Assembly (NCBI RefSeq): GCF_005222225.1
Contig: NZ_CP036536.1
Coordinates: forward strand, 334,001 to 398,000
Reading direction: 5' to 3'
Origin: Salinimonas lutimaris
GTDB lineage: Bacteria > Pseudomonadota > Gammaproteobacteria > Enterobacterales > Alteromonadaceae
Length of the DNA: 64,000 bases
Within the stretch, counting starts at the first letter, position 1. Each line of letters opens with the position of its first letter. Position numbers and translations under genes: made by a program. Positions 24,697-34,025 of the stretch are shown here, piece by piece. The notes below the pieces were generated by a model. That model was not told the DNA's origin. It saw nothing but the letters and a program-made list of their open reading frames with translations, and ran no database searches.

Positions 24697-26238
24697 CTAA
24701 ATGGCGTTCAGCAGCGCGCGGTGTGTGGGCAGCCCCTGCTGCCACTGTTGCCGGCGCTGGGCGAGTTGATGCATAAGCGGGTCGATGCTGGCCTGCGGGC
24801 GGTGTCCCGGGGCGGTGACAAAGCCCATACCGTATAGTACGTACAAGTAACTGGCTTGTGGGAATACTTCATCCTGATAGAAAAAATCAGTATGTTCCGG
24901 AGCACGGTGCTGCCATTGCACCAGCCAGTCCTGCAATTGCTCAGAGGCTGAACTGATGTTGCTGACTGTGCGCCAGTAAGGGCTATCCTGCCGGCAACTC
25001 AACACATAGTGCAGTTTTAAAAAGTCGACAATGCGCTGCCATTTTGCCGTAAATGCCTGGTTATATTGCCGTGCACTAGCGCTTAGTAAGTCTTTACTTA
25101 CCGGAAGGTGTCTAGCCAGGTGTGATGCGGCCAGCTCAACCATCACCAACGCGGACGCTTCCAGTGGTTCGGCAAACCCCATAGACGTACCAACAGCGAC
25201 ACAATTTTCCACCCAGCTGGTGGCACGATAGCCGGGCGTAAAACCAATTTTGCGAATAGCTTCCGGGGACGGGGTGACAGTGGTGTCATCCTGAGCAAGA
25301 TAACTCAGTAAGGTCTGGGTGGCCGTCTCATCATCACAAAATGCCGAACTGTATACACAGCCTACGCCTTTGCGGTGACTCAGACCGATATCCCACAGCC
25401 AGCCTGATGCGTGCGCGGTTGAATAGGTTACACTGGCTACCGGCCCGGCCGGATCCTGATAGCCAGCCTGCACCGCCAGGGCGGTATTATTGGGCAGTAC
25501 ATGGCTGACATCAGTCAGGGCCTGACCGTAATGCTGACCAATAAGACGGGCGCTGAAACCACTGCAGTCAACAAATAAATCGCCACTGATCCGTTGCCCG
25601 GTACGGGTCTGTAACGCGCTTATCTGATTGTGGCTGTCACTGATTACCTCATCAATGTGCGCACTATAATGCTGCACTCCGAGTTGTTCTGTGCAGTGAC
25701 GTTTAAGCAGCGCGGCAAACTCGTGGGCATCCAGGTGATAGCCGTAGTTTGCCACAGCGGCAAATGGCGGTGTTTGGTGCTGCTTGGGAGCCTGGAACTG
25801 CTCGCACAATGCAGGCTGTGCGCTCACCGCGTGAGCAAAGCTGCCGGCAGTTGACTGTTCGGCCCACCATTGCCCGATGTTGGTCTCAAAAAAACCGGCG
25901 GGTAAATCAAACGGGTGATAGTAAGTATCGGCCAGACCTGAGGGTTGGCGGCTGCCCCACTGGCGAAAACAGGTGCCCTGTTTAAAGGCACCGTGACACT
26001 GACGAATAATATCCTGTTCACTGATACCGATTTTGCGCAGGGTGTCGCGCATGGTGGGCCAGGTACCTTCACCGACCCCCAGAATTGGAGCGTCAGGCGA
26101 CTCAATAACACTGACTGTCAGGTACGGGTGGCGCGGTAGGTCGTGAGTCGCGGCAATGACAGCAGCGGTCAGCCAGCCTGCGGCACCAGCTCCTAAAATC
26201 ACAATATGCTGAATCTGCGGCGAGTTGTGCTGCGCCAT
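24697..26238 (-). CDS. Tryptophan-halogenase-family flavoprotein (first copy, divergent active site)
   Basis: A 513-residue FAD-dependent protein of the tryptophan halogenase family: FAD loop LGAGAAGWLTAA, conserved Lys in GAFKQGTCFRQWG, and EPLEASALVMVE at the substrate site. Two motifs differ from true halogenases: WxWxIP reads GWLWDIGLSH, and the Glu-Ser pair reads Glu-Ala. This suggests a changed reaction. I start at the ATG 26238, which has AGGTGA 5 bp upstream, rather than an in-frame GTG 15 bp earlier. It is the first gene after the TonB-dependent receptor, separated by two strong hairpins, and leads the sapC-cupin-halogenase string. Confidence 0.87.
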   Translation of the reverse strand: MAQHNSPQIQHIVILGAGAAGWLTAAVIAATHDLPRHPYLTVSVIESPDAPILGVGEGTWPTMRDTLRKIGISEQDIIRQCHGAFKQGTCFRQWGSRQPSGLADTYYHPFDLPAGFFETNIGQWWAEQSTAGSFAHAVSAQPALCEQFQAPKQHQTPPFAAVANYGYHLDAHEFAALLKRHCTEQLGVQHYSAHIDEVISDSHNQISALQTRTGQRISGDLFVDCSGFSARLIGQHYGQALTDVSHVLPNNTALAVQAGYQDPAGPVASVTYSTAHASGWLWDIGLSHRKGVGCVYSSAFCDDETATQTLLSYLAQDDTTVTPSPEAIRKIGFTPGYRATSWVENCVAVGTSMGFAEPLEASALVMVELAASHLARHLPVSKDLLSASARQYNQAFTAKWQRIVDFLKLHYVLSCRQDSPYWRTVSNISSASEQLQDWLVQWQHRAPEHTDFFYQDEVFPQASYLYVLYGMGFVTAPGHRPQASIDPLMHQLAQRRQQWQQGLPTHRALLNAI

Positions 26239-26255
26239 AAAATCACCTGTCACCT

Positions 26256-26311
26256 AAAAATCTATCCGGTTAGCCCCGCAGGCTTTACTGCCGTGCAGGG
26301 CTAAGCGGATA
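26256..26311 (-). terminator. Long hairpin with T-tract between receptor and halogenase genes
   Basis: On the minus strand TATCCG-C-TTAGCCCTGCA pairs with TGCGGGGCTAA-C-CGGATA (one mismatch, one G-U) and is followed by TTTTT (26260-26256). It ends 18 bp before the halogenase ATG and can act as a partial terminator or attenuator. Confidence 0.7.
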
Positions 26312-26326
26312 AACTGTCTGAAAACC

Positions 26327-26360
26327 ATGATACCGGAGCATAACCTGCCTCCGGTATCAT
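26327..26360 (-). other. Perfect 12-bp hairpin just after the TonB-dependent receptor stop
   Basis: ATGATACCGGAG (26327-26338) pairs with CTCCGGTATCAT (26349-26360) around a 10-nt loop, 11 bp after the receptor stop. On the minus strand only GGTTTTC follows, so termination is weak; a 3'-end stabiliser of the receptor mRNA is another option. Confidence 0.6.
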
Positions 26361-26371
26361 ACTTTTTATGA

Positions 26372-29350
26372 TCAGAAGTTGTAACGCATACCCAGGTTAT
26401 AACGTGGCTCTACGTCAACAACATTGATTAACATGTTGGGATGGCGGCCATGAGCACGCTGATATTCTCCGGTCACGTTAATCCCCTCTACAAACACTTC
26501 CATGTTGTCTGTAACCTGATAACGCACATTGACATCAAGCTGATCGTACGCCTCAACATAGGTTGGGTTACGCTCGCCATTGCCATCAATAGTGGCACTC
26601 AGGAAGCGGTCACGCCAGTTCCAGGCCGCTCTCACTTCCCAGCCGGCGTTTTCATAAAACAGCACAAAGTTGGCGGTGTCACTTAATCCCAGCAGGGCGA
26701 ACTGATTTTCCACCTCACCTTTATTGGTGTTGTAGTTATCATATTCTACATCGCCATCTACCATGGTGTAGTTGGCCATCACCCCAAAGCCACTGCCACC
26801 GAAGATATGCTGTACCGCAAATTCAAAACCGTCGACCGAGCGGCTGTCAGACGAATTCACCGGTTGCACAATGGTGATAGGCAGCAACGGATCCTCGCCG
26901 TCGATACCAATCACTTCACCGGCGTCATTCACATATCCCTGGGCAATAAAGTAATCCCGTACCGCTGCCAGGTCATCGCCTACCGCGGCTACTGCTTCAT
27001 CGTAGCGCGGGCCACCAATCGGTGTGGCAATATCAAACAGGGTGTCGGTGTATGAGTCGCTACCGATAAAGTTATCTACTTCTTTATCAAAATAACCCAC
27101 CGACACGTAGCTGCCTTCACCGTAGTAATACTCGGTCGACAAATCAATATTGCTGGACTCATAAGGTAACAGGTTCGGGTTACCTGCGTTACCGGTGCCG
27201 CCATTGAAGCGGGCCAGAGTATTGACGGTCAGGCCGCCCTGAATATCACCATAGCCGGGACGCGCAATGGTTTTACTGTAAGAGGCACGGACAAACCAGT
27301 CTTCCACCACTTCCATTTTAAAATCTACCGATGGCAGGAAGTGATCATAACCCCCTTCCAGCGTCGTGGTCTGGAAGCCTTCAGTCACCAGGCCAAACTC
27401 GTTGGCACCATCCCAGCGCATATAGGCAATTTCCGGCACCTGTGCATCAGACTCTACCGTGGTATCTTCATAACGACCACCAATAGAAAGCCAGACCGGC
27501 ATATCGCCAATATCAAACTGCATATTGGCCTGTAGATAGACTGCCCATTGTTTTTCCACCACGGTGCGGTCGGTTTCAAAATTCGGGTCCATACACAAGG
27601 TGGTGTCACACGGACCCAGGTCATCACCGTTGGCAATGGCAATTTGTGAAATAGCGCTGATTAAATCGCCCATGCTGGAGGCATAGTAAAATGGCTCCAG
27701 GTTGGCGCCATTGCTACCCAGTACATCATCAAAGCGACCAGGCAGATCCTCGGGCAGAAAAATATCATCCGGATAATCTTCCGGCGCGCCATAACCTCCC
27801 CAGGTATCACGCTGGGCCACCGAGTAGGCAGAACGGTTTTTAGCTTCCATTCCGGTTAAACCAAAATCGATGCTGGTAACAATGCCCTCATCAAAATAGT
27901 AGTTACCGCGAAACTGAAGCTGGTCGATATCTGACTTCTGGTAACTGTTTCTAAATGATGTGCCTGAGGTCAGCATACGGGACGGATCCAGCCCATCCAC
28001 ACCATCGGCATAAATGATATCCATCACCGGGAAGTCCTGAGAGTAGTCAACAATGGTCTGTACCCGGTCAAACTGCACCGCACTGACGACGTTGTTACTA
28101 CCAAGATCACTATCCGGACCGGCTTCAGCGGTAGAGTGGTGATAATCCACTTCCAGTGTCAGGTTATCGGTTGCCAGCCACTCTACATTCAGACCCAGAG
28201 ATTTATTTTCGTTGGTCACCGTGTAATCGCTGGTACCCAGGCCAACATCACAACAGGTATTATCCGCATAGATCACCGGCCCCATTACAGAGCCTTCGGT
28301 ATTGGTGCCCGGGGTGTATTCACCAAACGCAGGCACGCCATTAAACCAGGTGGACAGCTGCTGGCGCTGAGTCTGGGTTTCCAGCTCTGAATAGGTGTAG
28401 TCTAACGTGGTGGTCAGTGAGTCTAGCGGGCGGTATTGCAGGGTCAGCTGACCGTTGGTCCGGGTACGGCTGACCTCATCAAAGTTGTAAGCCAGATTAC
28501 GGGGAACAGCATAAACATCGTTCTCGCCTGGCAGGTTTTCAAAACTCCCATCGCGCGGTAATGAACCCCAGTCGCCGCCATCGCCCTTAATGGTGTACCA
28601 GCCGTTACCGGTTTCAGCCACGGCTGCACCGCTGTCACGTTTTTGTACTGAGCCGATTAACTGCACACCAAAAGTGTCGTCGGCAAATGTCTGACTGTAA
28701 AGACCGGAGACTTCCGGGGTGACCGAATCACCGGTTTCCGTAGAATCATCAAAAACAGCTTTTACCCCGACCGAGGTCTTCAGACCCGGATTACTCAGCG
28801 GCTTGGCAGTCACCAGATTAACGGTTGAACCGATGCCACCGGTAGGCTGAGAAGCCAGACTGGTTTTATACACTTCAACCGCAGCAACGCCTTCAGACGC
28901 CAGGTTTGCAAAATCAAAGGAACGGGAGGAAGACGCGCTGGTGGCTTCTACATTAGCAGCCGGCATCTGGCGGCCGTTCAGAGTGACCAGGTTATAATCA
29001 GGGCCAAAGCCACGAACGGTAATCTTGCTACCTTCACCATTACTACGGTCAATCGCAACACCCGTGATACGCTGCAACGATTCCGCCAGGTTGGTGTCAG
29101 GAAATTTACCGATATCCTCGGCAGAAATTGCATCCACCACACCTGATGCCGCTTTTTTGGCCAGCATGGATTTGGTCAGACTTTCGCGTATGCCACTCAC
29201 CTGAATGACTTCGAAATTCGTCTCTTCATTCGCCTGTTGCTGTTCAGTGGAGTCGGTTTGCTGAGCCAGGGCAGGGTAAGCGGCAACAGCTCCCATGACC
29301 AGTGACAGACAGGTAGCCAGTCGGGTCCGGGTAAATGTTGTTGTTTTCAT
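26372..29350 (-). CDS. TonB-dependent receptor for carbohydrate uptake
   Basis: A 992-residue outer-membrane receptor. Signal peptide ends near AAYPALAQQ; a TonB-box-like FEVIQVSGIRESL follows at about residue 46. The plug domain (about 60-190) contains NLAESLQRITGVAIDRSNGEG and ITVRGFGPDYNLVTLNGRQMP, characteristic of the large receptors that import oligosaccharides in Alteromonadales and Xanthomonadales. The barrel ends in aromatic YNLGMRYNF. It should bring an oligosaccharide, probably a beta-glucan fragment given the divergent GH3 gene, across the outer membrane. LacI-type operators lie upstream; halogenase, SapC and cupin genes follow. Confidence 0.93.
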   Translation of the reverse strand: MKTTTFTRTRLATCLSLVMGAVAAYPALAQQTDSTEQQQANEETNFEVIQVSGIRESLTKSMLAKKAASGVVDAISAEDIGKFPDTNLAESLQRITGVAIDRSNGEGSKITVRGFGPDYNLVTLNGRQMPAANVEATSASSSRSFDFANLASEGVAAVEVYKTSLASQPTGGIGSTVNLVTAKPLSNPGLKTSVGVKAVFDDSTETGDSVTPEVSGLYSQTFADDTFGVQLIGSVQKRDSGAAVAETGNGWYTIKGDGGDWGSLPRDGSFENLPGENDVYAVPRNLAYNFDEVSRTRTNGQLTLQYRPLDSLTTTLDYTYSELETQTQRQQLSTWFNGVPAFGEYTPGTNTEGSVMGPVIYADNTCCDVGLGTSDYTVTNENKSLGLNVEWLATDNLTLEVDYHHSTAEAGPDSDLGSNNVVSAVQFDRVQTIVDYSQDFPVMDIIYADGVDGLDPSRMLTSGTSFRNSYQKSDIDQLQFRGNYYFDEGIVTSIDFGLTGMEAKNRSAYSVAQRDTWGGYGAPEDYPDDIFLPEDLPGRFDDVLGSNGANLEPFYYASSMGDLISAISQIAIANGDDLGPCDTTLCMDPNFETDRTVVEKQWAVYLQANMQFDIGDMPVWLSIGGRYEDTTVESDAQVPEIAYMRWDGANEFGLVTEGFQTTTLEGGYDHFLPSVDFKMEVVEDWFVRASYSKTIARPGYGDIQGGLTVNTLARFNGGTGNAGNPNLLPYESSNIDLSTEYYYGEGSYVSVGYFDKEVDNFIGSDSYTDTLFDIATPIGGPRYDEAVAAVGDDLAAVRDYFIAQGYVNDAGEVIGIDGEDPLLPITIVQPVNSSDSRSVDGFEFAVQHIFGGSGFGVMANYTMVDGDVEYDNYNTNKGEVENQFALLGLSDTANFVLFYENAGWEVRAAWNWRDRFLSATIDGNGERNPTYVEAYDQLDVNVRYQVTDNMEVFVEGINVTGEYQRAHGRHPNMLINVVDVEPRYNLGMRYNF

Positions 29351-29382
29351 GTGTTCTCCTAGTCAATCAAGACTAATATTCC

Positions 29383-29396
29383 TGTAAGCGCTTACA
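29383..29396. promoter_or_regulatory. LacI-family operator, perfect palindrome, receptor side
   Basis: TGTAAGCGCTTACA, a perfect 14-bp palindrome, 33 bp upstream of the receptor ATG. The central GCGC with flanking TAA/TTA is the classic form of LacI/GalR operators. Confidence 0.85.
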
Positions 29397-29519
29397 AAAC
29401 TGGGTAGCATGCAGTTCGTAATTGCTTCATTTTATGGTTTGGTTTTCTCACACGCTTTCGCCATGCCAGGCACCCGTGCCGAGATACAACATCAGCGCTA
29501 TGACAGCCTGTTACATATT

Positions 29520-29533
29520 TGTAAGCGCTTTCA
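29520..29533. promoter_or_regulatory. LacI-family operator, middle copy
   Basis: TGTAAGCGCTTTCA, one half-site position away from the perfect palindrome. It may help loop DNA between the other two copies, 137 and 269 bp away. Confidence 0.75.
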
Positions 29534-29788
29534 TATTAATTTACTTTGCCCGCTAATGTAATTCAAGTGTTTTCACTTTGTTAAAGATTAAATTTCGTAC
29601 TGCTTGCTTTGTTACAAAGATTCATCACCTGCCTGACAAAATTTTTTCACATCCTTATGTCCGGTAGTAATTTCAGGCTTTTAGAGGTACTTAGGCTCGA
29701 TTGTTATCTGCATTGATGCGCTTTGAGTTATGTGAGGCTGTATTCTGGGTTTGAGAAAACAAAGCAGAAATGCATCATAAATGTAAAA

Positions 29789-29802
29789 TGTAAGCGCTTG
29801 CA
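29789..29802. promoter_or_regulatory. LacI-family operator, GH3 side
   Basis: TGTAAGCGCTTGCA overlaps the probable -35 box (TTGCAT, 29798-29803) of the GH3 promoter, so binding would block RNA polymerase. Confidence 0.8.
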
Positions 29803-29825
29803 TTTCGTCGGTGAGTCTCTATACT
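29798..29825 (+). promoter_or_regulatory. Probable promoter of the GH3 gene
   Basis: TTGCAT (29798-29803) and TATACT (29820-29825) are spaced by 16 bp. The -35 box is inside the third LacI operator. Confidence 0.6.
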
Positions 29826-29952
29826 GCCACAAGCTATTAACATGGTATGAATATTAACCGTGGCTCTGAATCACGGTTTATTCTGAGCGTCATCACCACC
29901 CAGGCAGACTTTTCAGCCTGTTGACGATACTGCTACCGATCGGAGAACAATC

Positions 29953-32478
29953 ATGAAATCTGTTTTTAAACCGTCGCTGACAGCCATGGCGGCTGCCCTG
30001 ATTCTGGCCGGTTGCCAGTCTGACAATACGGCTTTAAATGATACTGGCAGTGCTGCGCAGCAGGCAGACAAGGTGCCGGATTTCTGGCCAGAGGTTCGCT
30101 ACGACACCGCGAATCAGGCTGAGGTGGAAGCCCGGGTAAACGCACTGTTATCTGATATGACGCTGGAGCAGAAAGTTGCCCAGATCATGCAGCCAGAAAT
30201 CCGTGATGTGACGGTTGAGGATATGCGCCGGTATGGTTTTGGTTCTTACCTTAACGGCGGAGGCTCGTTCCCCGGCGGTAATAAACATGCAACCATGCAA
30301 GAGTGGGTAGCACTGGCCGAGGCTATGTATCAGGCATCGGTAGATGACTCGCTGGATGGCAGCGCCATTCCTACCATGTGGGGCACTGATGCTGTTCACG
30401 GACACAACAATGTCATTGGCGCAACCTTATTCCCGCATAACATCGGTCTGGGCGCGATGCGTGACGCGCCACTGGTTGGCAAAATTGCCGAAGCCACCGC
30501 CAAAGAGGTCAGGGCAACCGGTATCGACTGGATTTTTGCACCCACAGTAGCGGTTGCCCGCGATGATCGCTGGGGGCGTACCTATGAAGCGTATTCTGAA
30601 GATCCCGAGGTAGTGGGTGAATATGCCAGAGCGGTAGTCACCGGTATGCAGGGTGATATCAGCGATGGCCATATCGATGATGAGCATGTGGTCTCTACGG
30701 TAAAACATTTTATCGGTGATGGCGGCACACACCTGGGGGACGACCAGGGAGATAACCGCGCGGACGAAAAAACCTTATTCGATATTCATGCGCAGGGCTA
30801 TGTACAGGGGCTCAATGCGGGCGCGCAGTCAGTGATGGCGTCATTTAACAGCTGGCATGGAGAAAAAATTCATGGCAGCAAATATCTGCTGACCGATGTT
30901 TTAAAAGACAAAATGGGCTTTGACGGGTTTGTGGTAGGCGACTGGAATGGTCACGGCCAAATCGAAGGCTGCACAAATGAAGATTGTCCGCAGGCGCTCA
31001 ATGCCGGACTGGATGTGTATATGGTGCCAACCGGGGCCTGGAAACCGCTGCTTGAAAATACCATTGCGCAGGTGAAAAGCGGTGTCATTCCCATAAGCCG
31101 ACTCGATGATGCCGTGCGCCGTGTACTAAGGGTCAAAGTAAGAACCGGTTTATTCGAGCAACCGTCGCCGGCTAACCGGAAATTATCTGCCAATGCACAG
31201 ATAATCGGCGCACAGGCGCACCGGGATATTGCCCGGGAAGCGGTTCGCAAGTCTCTGGTTATGCTGAAAAACAGTGATAACCTGCTGCCGCTGTCCCCGG
31301 CAGCGAACATTCTGGTGGCCGGTGATGCGGCCGACAATATTGGTAAACAGTCTGGTGGCTGGTCTATTACCTGGCAGGGAACAGGCAATAAAAACGAGGA
31401 TTTTCCGGGGGCTACGTCGATTTTCAGCGGTATTAAGCAGGCGGTAACAGCCGCTGGCGGCTCCGCAACCCTGTCCGTAGACGGCAGTTTTGATGCCCGT
31501 CCGGATGTGGCCATTGTGGTATTTGGTGAAGAGCCATACGCAGAAGGCAACGGGGATTTATCCAACCTGGAGTACCAGCGCGGTGAAAAGCAGGATCTGG
31601 CCTTGCTGAAATCCCTGAAGGAACAGGGTGTACCCACGGTGGCCGTATTTATCACAGGCCGGCCGTTATGGACCAATCCTGAAATTAACGCCAGTGACGC
31701 ATTTGTTGTCGCCTGGTTGCCTGGCACCGAAGGGCAGGGAGTGGCAGATGTGTTATTTACCAATGCGCAGGGTGAAGCTGAATATCCGATGCAGGGTAAA
31801 CTGTCTTTCTCATGGCCGGCCACTCCCACTCAGGTTGTCAATAAAGGAGATGGCCAGAAGCCCCAGTTTGCCTATGGTTATGGCTTGCAATATGGCCAGC
31901 CGGACCCGCTGACTCAGCCATTAGCAGAGTCAGCCGGCGCGGGTGATGATCTGGTGCTGACCCATAATATTTTTGTCCGCGACTTCCAGAATGGCTGGAA
32001 TCTGGTGGTTAGCAGTCAGGAAAGTACTACGGCGATGACCAGTAACACACTGGACAATGATGTGGCCAGTATTCGTACTGCCGATCGTAATGTGCAGGAA
32101 GACTCGCTGGCTATCCATATTAAACAGCCGGCCAGTGTGCGGTTTAGCGCGCAGTTCCCTGAAGATTTGCGTGATTATAATACTGACCAGGCTGCCCTGG
32201 TCATGGATATTCAGCTGGATGATCCGGACCATGCGCCTGATGTTGGCCTGGCCTGTCAGGAGCAGTGCAGCAATCATCTGCGCCTGAGTGACTATGCTGA
32301 GTCTACGACCAAGTGGCAAACCGTGCGCATTCCGGCTCGCTGTTTTGCTGAGCGCGGCGCATCGTTCAGGGACGTGTTCACGGTACTGGCGCTGCACAGC
32401 GAGCAATCCGTGCAGTTTAGCATGTCTGACATTCGCATTGAGCCAGACGCTGAACCGGATACGCCATGCGCTGACTAA
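29953..32478 (+). CDS. GH3-family beta-glucosidase / exo-glucanase lipoprotein
   Basis: An 841-residue lipoprotein: signal peptide with lipobox LILAGC (Cys at residue 21), GH3 N-terminal barrel (about 75-390), GH3 C-terminal domain (about 420-650), and a further 180-residue beta-sandwich like the ExoP C-terminal domain. The nucleophile Asp is D330 in FVVGDWNGHG; KHFIGDGGTHLGDDQGDN lies in the substrate pocket. The layout matches marine exo-1,3/1,4-beta-glucanases such as ExoP of Pseudoalteromonas. It should release glucose from beta-glucan oligosaccharides at the membrane surface or in the periplasm. It is divergent from the TonB-dependent receptor and under the same operators. GGAGAACAATC precedes the ATG. 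Confidence 0.92.
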   Translation: MKSVFKPSLTAMAAALILAGCQSDNTALNDTGSAAQQADKVPDFWPEVRYDTANQAEVEARVNALLSDMTLEQKVAQIMQPEIRDVTVEDMRRYGFGSYLNGGGSFPGGNKHATMQEWVALAEAMYQASVDDSLDGSAIPTMWGTDAVHGHNNVIGATLFPHNIGLGAMRDAPLVGKIAEATAKEVRATGIDWIFAPTVAVARDDRWGRTYEAYSEDPEVVGEYARAVVTGMQGDISDGHIDDEHVVSTVKHFIGDGGTHLGDDQGDNRADEKTLFDIHAQGYVQGLNAGAQSVMASFNSWHGEKIHGSKYLLTDVLKDKMGFDGFVVGDWNGHGQIEGCTNEDCPQALNAGLDVYMVPTGAWKPLLENTIAQVKSGVIPISRLDDAVRRVLRVKVRTGLFEQPSPANRKLSANAQIIGAQAHRDIAREAVRKSLVMLKNSDNLLPLSPAANILVAGDAADNIGKQSGGWSITWQGTGNKNEDFPGATSIFSGIKQAVTAAGGSATLSVDGSFDARPDVAIVVFGEEPYAEGNGDLSNLEYQRGEKQDLALLKSLKEQGVPTVAVFITGRPLWTNPEINASDAFVVAWLPGTEGQGVADVLFTNAQGEAEYPMQGKLSFSWPATPTQVVNKGDGQKPQFAYGYGLQYGQPDPLTQPLAESAGAGDDLVLTHNIFVRDFQNGWNLVVSSQESTTAMTSNTLDNDVASIRTADRNVQEDSLAIHIKQPASVRFSAQFPEDLRDYNTDQAALVMDIQLDDPDHAPDVGLACQEQCSNHLRLSDYAESTTKWQTVRIPARCFAERGASFRDVFTVLALHSEQSVQFSMSDIRIEPDAEPDTPCAD

Positions 32479-32486
32479 CCGACGCT

Positions 32487-32513
32487 AAGGCCCTGTCTGT
32501 CAGGGCCTTTTTT
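32487..32513 (+). terminator. Rho-independent terminator of the GH3 gene
   Basis: AAGGCCCTG / CAGGGCCTT, a perfect 9-bp stem with a 5-nt loop, followed by TTTT, 8 bp after the GH3 stop. Confidence 0.93.
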
Positions 32514-32656
32514 GTATCTGTAAGATTTTTACAAAAAATAACGTTTCTTATGTACCTTCTATGGAGGTTTTTTCATCGACAAACAGGTGCAACCTGATGG
32601 CAGGTGAGTACAATACGCGCCTGTCTGAAACTCTGAAGTAAAGTAGTCTTCTTTTT

Positions 32657-33904
32657 ATGAACGCTCGCTCTGCAGCACAAACCGGCTTTCCGGTGATGCT
32701 TTTTATTGGTGTCCTGCTCGTTGCCACCAACCTACGCGCCCCGTTTACCGGTGTAGCGCCACTGATGTCTGATATTCAGCAGGCATTGCAGGTCACCTCG
32801 TCCACCGCCGGACTGCTGATTACCCTGCCGCTGATTATCTTTATGCTGGTATCGCCGCTGGTACCCCGCCTGTCACGCCGGCTGGGTATGGAGCGGACCA
32901 TGCTGCTCTCGCTGATTGTGATTGCGCTGGGCATCGGGGTACGTTCGCTGGGCGGGCTGGCCCCGTTATTTGGCGGTACGGTACTGATAGGCGCCGGGAT
33001 TGCTGCCGGTAATGTATTATTGCCGGGTGTGGTCAAGCTGCGTTTTCCTAATCATATTGCCCTGCTGACATCCGCCTATGTGCTGGCGATGGGCGTGATG
33101 GCCGCCGCCTGGTCTGCACTAGTTATTCCACTGTCGGCAGTGGATGGCTGGGGCGGCTGGCAGTTTTCGCTGATGGCCATGATCATTATGCCGGTAGTAT
33201 CTGCACTATTATGGCTCAAACAGATTCCGCGTAAAAAGCAGCAGGCCCCGGAGCAGGGCCGTTCGCAGGGGGCTGGGCCTATCTTCAAAGCCCTGCTGAC
33301 CTGGCAGATTTGTGGCTTTTTTGGCTGTAACGCATTTTTATATTATGCGGTGGTCAGCTGGTTGCCCGGTATTGTCAGTGAAAGCGGGTTTAGCGCCTCA
33401 CAGGCCGGATCAATCCATGGTGTGATGCAACTGGCCAGTGCCTTGCCCGGGTTTATTATTGTTCCGGCCATGGCCCGCTTCGATGATCAGCGCGGCATTT
33501 CCCTTACCATGACCTGTGTGAACCTGGCCGGGTTTATCGGCATAATGCTGGCGCCGTCGCTGGCATATGTGTGGGCCGCGCTACTGGGCTTTGGTATTGG
33601 CGCGAACTTTATTCTGGCACTGTCGTTTATCGGACTGCGTACCCGGGATTCTGATCAGGCGGCGTCAATGTCCAGCGCCGCGCAGACCACCGGCTACTGT
33701 GTAGCCGCGGCAGGCCCCTTTTTGCTGGGCGCTATTTATGATTACACTGGCGGCTGGAGCTGGGCGCTGGGTTTGTGTGTGGTTATCAGTCTGGCTCAGG
33801 CCCTGCTGGGTACCCGGGTTGGCCGGAATGTGCTGTTACCTGAACTACGTCCGGCTGGCACCCAAGAAGTTGCTCCGTCATCCTCCGGGACGGCCGACAC
33901 CTGA
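32657..33904 (+). CDS. MFS transporter of the CynX/NimT type
   Basis: A 415-residue protein with twelve predicted membrane helices. The N-terminal NLRAPFTGVAPLMSDIQ after the first helix and the RLSRRLGMERTMLLSL loop between helices 2 and 3 are characteristic of the CynX/NimT (cyanate / 2-nitroimidazole) branch of the major facilitator superfamily. The substrate is not predictable. It is a single gene; it lies downstream of the GH3 terminator and has no LacI operator, so it is probably not part of the sugar locus. Confidence 0.87.
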   Translation: MNARSAAQTGFPVMLFIGVLLVATNLRAPFTGVAPLMSDIQQALQVTSSTAGLLITLPLIIFMLVSPLVPRLSRRLGMERTMLLSLIVIALGIGVRSLGGLAPLFGGTVLIGAGIAAGNVLLPGVVKLRFPNHIALLTSAYVLAMGVMAAAWSALVIPLSAVDGWGGWQFSLMAMIIMPVVSALLWLKQIPRKKQQAPEQGRSQGAGPIFKALLTWQICGFFGCNAFLYYAVVSWLPGIVSESGFSASQAGSIHGVMQLASALPGFIIVPAMARFDDQRGISLTMTCVNLAGFIGIMLAPSLAYVWAALLGFGIGANFILALSFIGLRTRDSDQAASMSSAAQTTGYCVAAAGPFLLGAIYDYTGGWSWALGLCVVISLAQALLGTRVGRNVLLPELRPAGTQEVAPSSSGTADT

Positions 33905-34025
33905 TATCTCTGGCGCCTGAAGGTGAACCCGAAACGTCATAACTCTGTATTTTAGTTAATAGTTTAACAATCCTGTAGCAGTGTATTAATGCACTGCTCA
34001 CAGAGTAGCTGTCCGGCGTAGCATT

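Larger units (their letters stand above)
29351..29952. promoter_or_regulatory. Divergent control region between receptor and GH3 genes
   Basis: A 602-bp intergenic region holding three LacI-type operators (29383, 29520, 29789) and the promoters of two divergent genes. The middle part (about 29535-29780) is AT-rich with no open frame of note. The 127 bp between the GH3 promoter and its ATG could carry leader structure; ATCACGGTTTATT-like repeats there are weak. Confidence 0.75.
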
